Shown here: positions 54,801 through 64,000 of the stretch, one piece after another | Position numbering within the stretch: position 1 is the first letter of the stretch | Layout of the letters: the number at the start of each line of letters is the position of its first letter | Assembly (NCBI RefSeq): GCF_950295315.1 | Contig: NC_080181.1 | Location: 1,175,526 to 1,239,525, forward strand | Length of the DNA stretch: 64,000 nucleotides | Source of the DNA: Erinaceus europaeus | Taxonomy: Eukaryota > Chordata > Mammalia > Eulipotyphla > Erinaceidae | Direction: 5' to 3' | Translations under genes and position numbers: made by a program | Notes under the pieces: model-generated | Told to the model about the DNA's origin: nothing | The model's input: only the letters and a program-made list of their open reading frames with translations | Database searches by the model: none

Positions 54801-55705
54801 TCCTTGTCAGAAAGTAGCCCCTCTGCTAGCCAGCCAGGCATGCCAGGGTGACTCCTCACTGCAGTGTGAGCACTGGGGTCAGCTTTTCCCCTGCCCATGC
54901 CCCTGCCCTGCCCATCAACCTGGCATAACAGCTGGCTCAGTGCAGGGGGGATTCTGGTGGGACCCACACACAGCTGTCAATGGCCTGACTAGCTCCTCCA
55001 CTCTCGCCAGCCACTTGTCCACCTTCCTCCATGCTGGGAGTGACATCCTTCCTCTTCCCAGTGAGAAGGTCATGTCCTCCTCCACCTCCTCCTCTTCCTG
55101 CCCCAGGCTCAGTGCTGAAGGTGGTGTTGCCTGCCTGCCTGACTGGCTGGCTGCCTGCCGTCAGCACTCAGCCTCCCAGACCACCCCTCCTCCCTCTCCT
55201 ACTCCATATCACTTCTTCCCTTGGATCTCACTGCAGGTTTCTCTCCAAACTATTCCTAAGTGACCCCTCATTAGGATCATTTAGTACACTCCCCCAACCC
55301 CAAGAACTCCCGTTCTTGTCAGGAGAGGTATCAGTTAGAGAAGCCTTCATTAAGAGATTGTGTAGTGGAAGCATCCTTGACTGCGTAACCAACTGCTAAT
55401 GAAACTGCCTTGGTAACAAGCAGCGAAGTGTAGTATAAGCTCTCTTGGGACAAGTGGAAAAGCAGTCAGAGCATTCCCAGAAGGGCAGTGAGTATTCAGA
55501 GTGGGAGTCTGATCATCCTGACGGGACTAAGCAGGACCCAGGCATCTCAGTTCTGAGTGCCTCTCTCCCCTTAGCAAGCTGATGTTTGACCTCCCACTGT
55601 GGTCAAGGATAGTTGTCGGGGATCCGGGCAACCCCACGCAGACCTCGTAGGGAGACTGGAGAGCAGAGCACCCACTTCACAGCTTCAGAACCCATTTCTC
55701 TGCAG

Positions 55706-55902
55706 GAGGGAACCCCCGAGGAAGGTTCGCCCTGGGGCTGGTGCAGAGCGAGTGGAAGGTCTACGTGAAGAGGCCTCTAGACAGAGAGGAGCAAGACCTT
55801 TACTTCCTCAACATCACCGCCACCGACGGGCTCTTTGTCACACAGGCCATGGTGGAAGTGAGCGTCAGTGACGTCAATGACAACAGCCCCGTATGCGACC
55901 AG
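55706..55902 (+). CDS. FAT3: FAT3 coding exon, phase 1-0
   Basis: Two bases complete Gly, then 65 codons. The exon carries the second half of the EC repeat begun at the end of the giant exon: [37 protein letters not shown] (LDRE motif, an NIT sequon), [18 protein letters not shown] and the linker [12 protein letters not shown] Cys replaces the usual Phe of the linker, as I remember it in FAT3. The acceptor is CATTTCTCTGCAG|GA and the donor CAG|GTGAGC. This is the last exon in the window. The next EC repeat must lie beyond 64000. Confidence 0.96.
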
Positions 55903-56314
55903 GTGAGCACAGAGGGCTGGCCCTGAGGTCCTGTCTGGGTCCCTGGGTGGTGAGCCCCACTTGGGCAGAAGGGGCAGGCAGGACCTCAGAAAGGAAGCCG
56001 CTGCAGCAGCCAGGTGCTACACAGAGCCAAGAGGAAGTCCTGAGACTCAGCAGTGTTTAGGAATCCTGAAGAATCTCATGACTTACTTTGTCTAACTCAC
56101 TGACTTCGTAAGTAGATGTGGTGCACCTGAAAGCACAAGTGGTCCTTCTGCAAGTCCCCACAGCTGGTGGTAAGGGGGGAGGGGAAACTTCTTGACAACT
56201 CTGAAAACAGCGCCCCCAGCAGGCCACACCTGGTCCCCATGCACTGTGACAGTACTCAGCCCTAGTTTCATTTCTACAACGTCAAGCCTCCAATAACTTA
56301 CCTCACTGCTCCAA

Positions 56315-56455
56315 GCTTTTTTAGATAGAGAGGCAGAGAGGGAGAGAAGCCGGAACCCCAAGCCTTCCTCTAGTGCAGTGAGAGTTGGGCCCCTGCCTGG
56401 GACGCTGTCAAGCAGGTGACTCATCCAAGTCAGCTACTTAGCCAGCCACTGACTT
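56315..56455 (-). repeat. SINE, diverged, antisense
   Basis: 'ttagatagagaggcagagag', a GA run, 'gttgggcccctgcctgggac', 'atccaagtcagctacttagc'. Weak resemblance to the second SINE family in reverse. Confidence 0.45.
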
Positions 56456-56713
56456 CCCTTCCTTGCCATGTGGCACACTAAGGGACAGTACCAGTGCTGT
56501 GTAGTCTGCAAGAGTATGGCAAGAGAGTCAGTTCCTCCTGGTCTAGTGCTGCTAGTTGACCCATAAGCGACAGGGCTGCCTAAGGGACTCTGAGCAGAGG
56601 AAATACTTTGATGCATGTGCAGTGTCTTCCATGGGCCACAGCCTGTGCTTCCCACTTACATGAGCCTCACGGGTGCCCGGCACATGTAGGGGGTCATGGG
56701 AGGGGTAGGGTAG

Positions 56714-59700
56714 CAGGTAGACCACACTTCTGTGTGTTAGGCAGGCTGTGAGAAGCTGTCAGATAGACCACACTTCTGAGTGTTAGGAGGCAGGCTGTGG
56801 GTAAGCTGTCAGGTAGACCACACTTCTGAGTGTTAGGAGGTGTGCTGTGGGGAAGCTGTCAGGTAGACCATACTTCTGAGTGTTAGGAGGCAGGCTGTGG
56901 GGAAGCTGTCAGGTAGACCACACTTCTGAGGGTTAGGAAGTGTGCTGTGGGGAAGCTGTCAGGTCAACCACACTTCTGAGTGTTAGGAGGTGTGCTGTGG
57001 GGAAGCTGTCAGGTAGACCACACTTCTGAGTGTTAGGAGGCAGGCTGTGGGGAAGCTGTCAGGTAGACCACACTTCTGAGTGTTAGGAGGTGTGCTGTGG
57101 GGAAGCTGTCAGGTAGACCATACTGCTGAGTGTTAGGAGGTGTGCTGTAGGGAATCTGTCAGGTAGACCACACTTCTGTGTGTTAGGAGGTGTGCTGTGG
57201 GGAAGCTGTCAGGTAGACCACACTTCTGAGTGTTAGGCGGCAGGCTGTGGGTAAGCTGTCAGGTAGACCACACTTCTGAGTGTTAAGAGGTGTGCTGTGG
57301 GTAAGCTGTCAGGTAGACCACACTTCTGAGTGTTAGAAGGCAGGCTGTGGGGAAGCTGTCAGGTAGACCATACTTCTGAGTGTTAGGAGGCAGGCTGTGG
57401 GGAAGCTGTCAGGTAGACAACACTTCTGAGTGTTAGGAGGTGTGCTGTGGGGAAGCTGTCAGGTCGACCACACTTCTGAGTGTTAGGAGGTGTGCTGTGG
57501 GGAAGCTGTCAGGTAGATCACACTTCTGAGTGTTAGGAGGCAGGCTGTGGGGAAGCTGTCAGGTAGACCACACTTCTGAGTGTTAGGAGGCAGGCTGTGG
57601 GGAAGCTGTCAGGTAGACCATACTTCTGAGTGTTAGGAGGTGTGCTGTAGGGAATCTGTCAGGTAGACCACACTTCTGTGTGTTAGGAGGTGTGCTGTGG
57701 GGAAGCTGTCAGGTAGACCACACTTCTGAGTGTTAGGCGGCAGGCTGTGGGTAAGCTGTCAGGTAGACCACACTTCTGAGTGTTAAGAGGTGTGCTGTGG
57801 GGAAGCTGTCAGGTAGACCACACTTCGGAGTGTTAGAAGGCAGGCTGTGGGGAAGCAGTCAGGTAGACCATACTTCTGAGTGTTAGGAGGCAGGCTGTGG
57901 GGAAGCTGTCAGGTAGACCACACTTCTGAGTGTTAGGAGGTGTGCTGTGGGGAAGCTGTCAGGTAGACCACACTTCTGAGTGTTAGGAGGCAGGCTGTGG
58001 GTAAGCTGTCAGGTAGACCACACTTCTGAGTGTTAGGAGGTGTGCTGTGGGGAAGCTGTCAGGTAGACCACACTTCTGAGTGTTAGGCGGCAGGCTGTGG
58101 GTAAGCTGTCAGGTAGACCACACTTCTGAGTGTTAGGAGGTGTGCTGTGGGGAAGCTGTCAGGTAGACCATACTTCTGAGTGTTAGGAGGCAGGCTGTGG
58201 GGAAGCTGTCAGGTAGACCACACTTCTGAGTGTTAGGAGGTGTGCTGTGGGGAAGCTGTCGGGTAGACCACACTTCTGAGTGTTAGGAGGCAGGCTGTGG
58301 GGAAGCTGTCAGGTAGACCACACTTCTGAGTGTTAGGAGGTGTGCTGTGGGGAAGCTGTCAGGTAGACCATACTTCTGAGTGTTAGGAGGTGTGCTGTAG
58401 GGAATCTGTCAGGTAGACCACACTTCTGTGTGTTAGGAGGCAGGCTGTGGGGAAGCTGTCAGGTAGACCACACTTCTGAGTGTTAGGCGGCAGGCTGTGG
58501 GTAAGCTGTCAGGTAGACCACACTTCTGAGTGTTAAGAGGTGTGCTGTGGGGAAGCTGTCAGGTAGACCACACTTCTGAGTGTTAGAAGGCAGGCTGTGG
58601 GGAAGCTGTCAGGTAGACCATACTTCTGAGTGTTAGGAGGCAGGCTGTGGGGAAGCTGTCAGGTAGACCACACTTCTGAGTGTTAGGAGGCAGACTGTGG
58701 GTAAGCTGTCAGGTAGACCACACTTCTGAGTGTTAGGAGGTGTGCTGTGGGGAAGCTGTCAGGTAGACCACACTTCTGAGTGTTAGGAGGCAGACTGTGG
58801 GGAAGCTGTCAGGTAGACCACACTTCTGCGTGTTTGGAGGCAGGCTGTGGGGAAACTGTCAGGTAGACCATACTTCTGAGTGTTAGGAGGTGTGCTGTGG
58901 GGAAGCAATCAGGTAGACCATACTTCTGAGTGTTAGGAGGTGTGCTGTGGGGAAGCTGTCAAGTCGACCACACTTCAGTGTTAGGAGGCAGGCTGTGGGG
59001 AAGCTGTCAGGTAGACCACAGTTCTGAATGTTAGGAGGCAGGCTGTGGGGAAGCTGTCAGGTAGACCACACTTCTGTGTGTTAGGAGGTGTGCTGTGGGG
59101 AAGCTGTCACGTAGACCATACTTCTGAGTGTTAGAAGGCAGGCTGTGGGAAGCTGTCAGATAGACCACACTTCTGAGTGTTAGGAGGTGTGCCGTGGGGA
59201 AGCTGTCAGGTAGACCACACCTGAGTGTTAGAAGGTGTGCTGTGGGGAAGCTGTCTGGTAGACCACACTTCAGTGTTAGGAGGCAGGCTGTGGGGAAGCT
59301 GTCAGGTAGACCATACTTCTGAGTGTTAGTAGGCAAGCTGTGGGGAAGCTGTCAGGTAGACCACACTTCTGAGTGTTAGAAGGCAGGCTGTGGGGAAGCT
59401 GTCAGGTAGACCATACTTCTGAGTGTTAGGAGGCAGGCTGTGGGGAAGCTGTCAGGTAGACCACACTTCTGAGTGTTAGGAGGTGTGCTGTGGGGAAGCT
59501 GTCAGGTAGACCACACTTCTGAGTGTTAGGAGGCAGGCTGTGGGTAAGCTGTCAGGTAGACCACACTTCTGAGTGTTAGGAGGTGTGTTGTGGGGAAGCT
59601 GTCAGGTAGACCACACTTCTGAGTGTTAGGAGGCAGACTGTGGGGAAGCTGTCAGGTAGACCACACTTCTGCGTGTTAGGAGGCAGGCTGTGAGGAAGCT

Positions 59701-62700
59701 GTCAGGTAGACCATACTTCTGAGTGTTAGGAGGTGTGCTGTGGGGAAGCAGTCAGGTAGACCATACTTCTGAGTGTTAGGAGGCAGGCTGTGGGGAAGCT
59801 GTCAGGTAGACCACACTTCTGAGTGTTAGGAGGTGTGCTGTGGGGAAGCTGTCAAGTCGACCACACTTCTGACTGTTAGGAGGCAGGCTGTGGGGAAGCT
59901 GTCAGGTAGACCACACTTCAGTGTTAGCAGGCGTGCTGTGGGGAATCTGTCAGGTAGACCACACTTCTGTGTGTTAGGAGGTGTGCTGTGGGTAAGCTGT
60001 CAGGTAGACCACACATCTGAGTATTAGGAGGCAGGCTGTGGGGAAGCTGTCAGGTAGACCACAGTTCTGAATGTTAGGAGGCAGGCTGTGGGGAAGCTGT
60101 CAGGTAGACCACACTTCAGTGTTAGGAGGCAGGCTGTGGGGAATCTGTCAGGTAGACCATACTTCTGTGTGTTAGGAGGTGTGCTGTGGGTAAGCTGTCA
60201 GGTAGACCATACTTCTGAGTATTAGGAGGCAGGCTGTGGGGAAGCTGTCAGGTAGACCACAGTTCTGAATGTTAGGAGGCAGGCTGTGGGGAAGCTGTCA
60301 GGTAGACCACACTTCTGTGTGTTAGGAGGTGTGCTGTGGGAAGCTGTCAGGTAGACCACACTTCTGTGTGTTAGGAGGTGTGCTGTGGGGAAGCTGTCAG
60401 GTAGACCATACTTCTGAGTGTTAGAAGGCAGGCTGTTGGAAGCTGTCAGATAGACCACACTTCTGAGTGTTAGGAGGTGTGCTGTGGGGAAGCTGTCTGG
60501 TAGACCACACTTCAGTGTTAGGAGGTGTGCTGTGGGGAAGCTGTCAGGTAGACCACACTTCTGAGTGTTAGGAAGCAGGCTGTGGGGAAGCTGTCAGGTA
60601 CACCACACTTCTGAGTGTTAGGAGGTGTACTGTGGGGAAGCTGTCAGGTAGACCACACTTCTGAGTGTTAAGAGGTGTGCTGTGGGGAAGCTGTCAGGTA
60701 GACCACACTTCTGAGTGTTAGGAGGTGTGCTGTGGGGAAGCTGTCAGGTAGACCATACTTCTGAGTGTTAGGAGGCAGGCTGTGGGGAAGCTGTCAGGTA
60801 GACCACACTTCTGAGTGTTAGGAGGTGTGCCGTGGGGAAGCTGTCAGGTAGACCACACCTGAGTGTTAGAAGGTGTGCTGTGGGGAAGCTGTCAGGTAGA
60901 CCACACTTCTGTGTGTTAGGAGGTGTGCTGTGGGGAAGCTGTCAAGTAGACCATACTTCTGATTGTTAGGAGGCAGGCTGTGGGGAAGCTGTCAGGTAGA
61001 CCACACTTCTGAGTGTTAGGAGGCGTGCTGTGGGGAAGCTGTCAGGTAGACCACACTTCTGAGTGTTAGGAGGCAGGCTGTGGGGAAGCTGTCAGGTAGA
61101 CCACACTTCTGAGTGTTAGGAGGCAGACTGTGGGGAAACTGTCAGGTAGACCATACTTCTGAGTGTTAGGAGGTGTGCTGTGGGGAAGCTGTCAGGTAGA
61201 CCATACTTCTGAGTGTTAGAGGGCAGGCTGTGGGGAAGCTGTCAGGTAGACCACACTTCTGTGTGTTAGGAGGTGTGCTGTGGTGAAGCTGTCAGGTCGA
61301 CCACACTTCTGAGTGTTAGGAGGTGTGCTGTGGGGAAGCAGTAAGGTAGACCATACTTCTGAATGTTAGGAGGCAGGCTGTGGGGAAGCTGTCAGGTAGA
61401 CCACACTTCTGAGTGTTAGGAGGTGTGCTGTGGGGAAGCTGTCAAGTCGACCACACTTCTGAGTGTTAGGCAGGCTGTGGGGAAGCTGTCAGGTAGACCA
61501 CACTTCAGTGTTAGGAGGCGTGCTGTGGGGAATCTGTCAGGTAGACCACACTCCTGAGTGTTAGGAGGTGTGCTGTGGGGAAGCAGTCAGGTAGACCATA
61601 CTTCTGAGTGTTAGGAGGCAGGCTGTGGGGAAGCTGTCAGGTAGACCACACTTCTGAGTGTTAGGCGGCAGGCTGTGGGTAAGCTGTCAGGTAGACCACA
61701 CTTCTGAGTGTTAAGAGGTTTGCTGTGGGGAAGCTGTCAGGTAGACCACACTTCTGAGTGTTAGAAGGCAGGCTGTGGGGAAGCTGTCAGGTAGACCATA
61801 CTTCTGAGTGTTAGGAGGCTGGCTGTGGGGAAGCTGTCAGCTAGACCACACTTCTGAGTGTTAGGAGGTGTGCTGTGGGGAAGCTGTCAGGTAGACCACA
61901 CTTCTGAGTGTTAGGAGGCAGGCTGTGGGTAAGCTGTCAGGTAGACCACACTTCTGAGTGTTAGGAGGTGTGCCGTGGGGAAGCTGTCAGGTAGACCACA
62001 CTTCTGAGTGTTAGGAGGCAGACTGTGGGGAAGCTGTCAGGTAGACCACACTTCTGCGTGTTTGGAGGCAGGCTGTGGGGAAGCTGTCAGGTAGACCATA
62101 CTTCTGAGTGTTAGGAGGTGTGCTGTGGGGAAGCAGTCAGGTAGACCATACTTCTGAGTGTTAGGAGGCAGGCTGTGGGGAAGCTGTCAGGTAGACCACA
62201 CTTCTGAGTGTTAGGAGGTGTGCTGTGGGGAAGCTGTCAGGTAGACCACACTTCTGAGTGTTAGGAGGCAGGCTGTGGGGAAGCTGTCAGGTAGACCACA
62301 CTTCAGTGTTAGGAGGCGTGCTGTGGGGAATCTGTCAGGTAGACCACACTTCTGAGTGTTAGGAGGTGTGCTGTGGGGAAGCAGTCAGGTGGACCATACT
62401 TCTGAGTGTTAGGAGGCAGGCTGTGGGGAAGCTGTCAGGTAGACCACACTTCTGAGTGTTAGGCGGCAGGCTGTGGGTAAGCTGTCAGGTAGACCACACT
62501 TCTGAGTGTTAAGAGGTGTGCTGTGGGGAAGCTGTCAGGTAGACCACACTTCTGAGTGTTAGAAGGCAGGCTGTGGGGAAGCTGTCAGATAGACCATACT
62601 TCTGAGTGTTAGGAGGCAGGCTGTGGGGAAGCTGTCAGCTAGACCACACTTCTGAGTGTTAGGAGGTGTGCTGTGGGGAAGCTGTCAGGTAGACCACACT

Positions 62701-63937
62701 TCTGAGTGTTAGGAGGCAGGCTGTGGGGAAGCTGTCAGGTAGACCACACTTCTGAGTGTTAGGAGGTGTGCTGTGGGGAAGCTGTCAGGTAGACCACACT
62801 TCTGAGTGTTAGGAGGCAGACTGTGGGGAAGCTGTCAGGTAGACCACACTTCTGAGTGTTAGGAGGTGTGCTGTGGGGAAGCTGTCAAGTCGACCACACT
62901 TCTGAGTGTTAGGAGGCAGGCTGTGGGAAGCTGTCAGATAGACCACACTTCTGAGTGTTAGGAGGTGTGCCGTGGGGAAGCTGTCAGGTAGACCACACCT
63001 GAGTGTTAGAAGGTGTGCTGTGGGGAAGCTGTCTGGTAGACCACACTTCAGTGTTAGGAGGCAGGCTGTGGGGAAGCTGTCAGGTAGACCATACTTCTGA
63101 GTGTTAGTAGGCAAGCTGTGGGGAAGCTGTCAGGTAGACCACACTTCTGAGTGTTAGGAGCTGTACTGTGGGGAAGCTGTCAGGTAGACCACACTTCTGA
63201 GTGTTAGGAGGTGTACTGTGGGGAAGCTGTCAGGTAGACCACACTTCTGTGTGTTAGGAGGTGTGCTGTGGGAAGCTGTCAGATAGACCACACTTCTGAG
63301 TGTTAGGAGGCAGGCTGTGGGTAAGCTGTCAGGTAGACCACACTTCTGAGTGTTAGGAGGTGTGCTGTGGGGAAGCTGTCAGGTAGACCACACTTCTGAG
63401 TGTTAGGAGGTGTGCTGTGGGGAAGCTGTCAGGTAGACCACACTTCTGAGTGTTAGGAGGTGTGCTGTGGGTAAGCTGTCAGGTAGACCATACTTCTGAG
63501 TGTTAGGAGGCAGGCTGTGGGGAAGCTGTCAGGTAGACCACACTTCTGAGTGTTAGGAGGTGTGCCGTGGGGAAGCTGTCAGGTAGACCACACCTGAGTG
63601 TTAGGAGGTGTGCTGTGGGGAAGCTGTCAGGTAGACCACACTTCTGCGTGTTAGGAGGCAGGCTGTGGGGAAGCTGTCAGGTAGACCACACTTCTGAGTG
63701 TTAGGAGGCAGGCTGTGGGGAAGCTGTCAGGTAGACCACACTTCTGCGTGTCAGGAGGCAGGCTGTGGGGAAGCTGTCAGGTAGACCACACTTCTGCGTG
63801 TCAGGAGGCAGGCTGTGGGGAAGCTGTCAGGTAGACCACACTTCTTAGTGTTAGAAGGCGGGCTGTGGGTAAGCTGTCAGGTAGACCACACTTCTGAGTG
63901 TTAGGAGGTGGGCTGTGGGGAAGCTCAGTCAGGTAAG
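56714..63937. repeat. Minisatellite, 50-bp unit, about 144 copies
   Basis: A 7.2-kb tandem array of a 50-bp unit beginning AGGTAGACCACACTTCTGAG and ending TGTGGGGAAGCTGTC. Two main unit types differ in the middle: GGAGGCAGGCTG (type A) and GGAGGTGTGCTG (type B). Many units also carry private marks (TACT for CACT, GGCGG, AAGAGG, GTAAG, GGAATC, short 'CTTCAGTG' units of 47 bp). Groups of marked units recur, so the array has higher-order structure. The + strand is G-rich. Each unit carries CAGGTAGA, a donor-like motif. Minus-strand open frames within it are artefacts. Confidence 0.97.
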
Positions 63938-64000
63938 CTCTCTTTCTGGAGCTGTCTAGATGCTGAATTGGCTTTGCCTAATAGGGCTCTGCAACTTACT

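Larger units (their letters stand above)
52456..55705 (+). other. FAT3: FAT3 intron (3.25 kb)
   Basis: Phase-1 intron, GTAGGG..ATTTCTCTGCAG. It holds four SINE pieces in both orientations, a short CA repeat (52963-52983), a 77-bp tandem duplication (53252-53405), a homeodomain-motif-rich tract (53700-54190) and GC-rich unique sequence from 54800 to the acceptor with no coding signature. Confidence 0.88.
55903..64000 (+). other. FAT3: FAT3 intron, 5' part
   Basis: Begins GTGAGC and runs off the window. Positions 55903-56310 and 56456-56713 are unique sequence without a gene. An old reversed SINE lies at 56315-56455. The rest, to 63937, is the 50-bp minisatellite, and unique sequence resumes for the final 60 bases. 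No exon is seen. Confidence 0.88.

Noticed and set aside
59031..63114. Minus-strand repetitive open frames (MPTNTQKYGLPDSFPTA..)
   Set aside because: They lie wholly inside the 50-bp minisatellite and two are copies of each other through array duplication. They are not genes.
12285..63937. CRISPR-like look of regular repeats
   Set aside because: The arrays have no unique spacers. Units are contiguous and degenerate, there are no cas genes, and the DNA is clearly mammalian.

Overview
The window is mammalian nuclear DNA. It is one stretch of the giant cadherin gene FAT3 (FAT atypical cadherin 3), read on the + strand. Seven internal coding exons can be placed to the base: 22807-23121, 24097-24307, 30959-31098, 39550-39825, 41121-41331, 48382-52455 and 55706-55902. 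Together they give 5,424 coding bases, exactly 1,808 codons with no stop or frameshift, and every intron has GT..AG ends with matching phases. They encode about 17 complete extracellular cadherin (EC) repeats plus the end of one more. The N-terminus, laminin-G/EGF region, transmembrane segment and cytoplasmic tail all lie outside the window. FAT3, not FAT1, FAT2 or FAT4, is called because long stretches match FAT3 as I know it, including the last exon ([27 protein letters not shown]).

The host is most likely a hedgehog (Erinaceidae, for example Erinaceus). The introns are full of one tRNA-derived SINE family (start GGGAGTCGGGCTGTAGCGCA, B box GGTTCGAACC, CT-rich middle, AACAACAAGGGCAACAAAAG tail). 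I associate this family with hedgehog genomes from memory; no search was run.

Layout. Positions 1-22806 are the 3' part of a long intron holding SINEs, an L1 3' end, a 2.1-kb array of 40-bp units (12285-14380) and a small 54-bp array (17587-17802). Positions 22807-24307 hold two exons. Positions 24308-30958 are an intron with a probable solo LTR, a possible in-frame cassette exon and an AT-rich tract that looks like conserved noncoding DNA. Positions 30959-41331 hold three exons among nested SINEs and L1 ends. Positions 41332-48381 are an intron with a 2.3-kb antisense L1. Its last SINE ends 46 bp before the acceptor of the giant 4,074-bp exon (48382-52455). Positions 52456-55705 are an intron with a homeodomain-motif-rich tract. 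After the last exon, 56714-63937 is almost entirely a 50-bp minisatellite of roughly 144 copies with higher-order structure.

No second protein-coding gene, RNA gene, CRISPR array or bacterial-type system is supported. The points most worth a second look are the higher-order 50-bp array with its repeated splice-like motifs, the SINE close to the giant-exon acceptor, the exon boundaries that recur at the same places in the EC fold, the alternation of canonical and non-canonical cadherin linkers, and two candidate intronic regulatory tracts.
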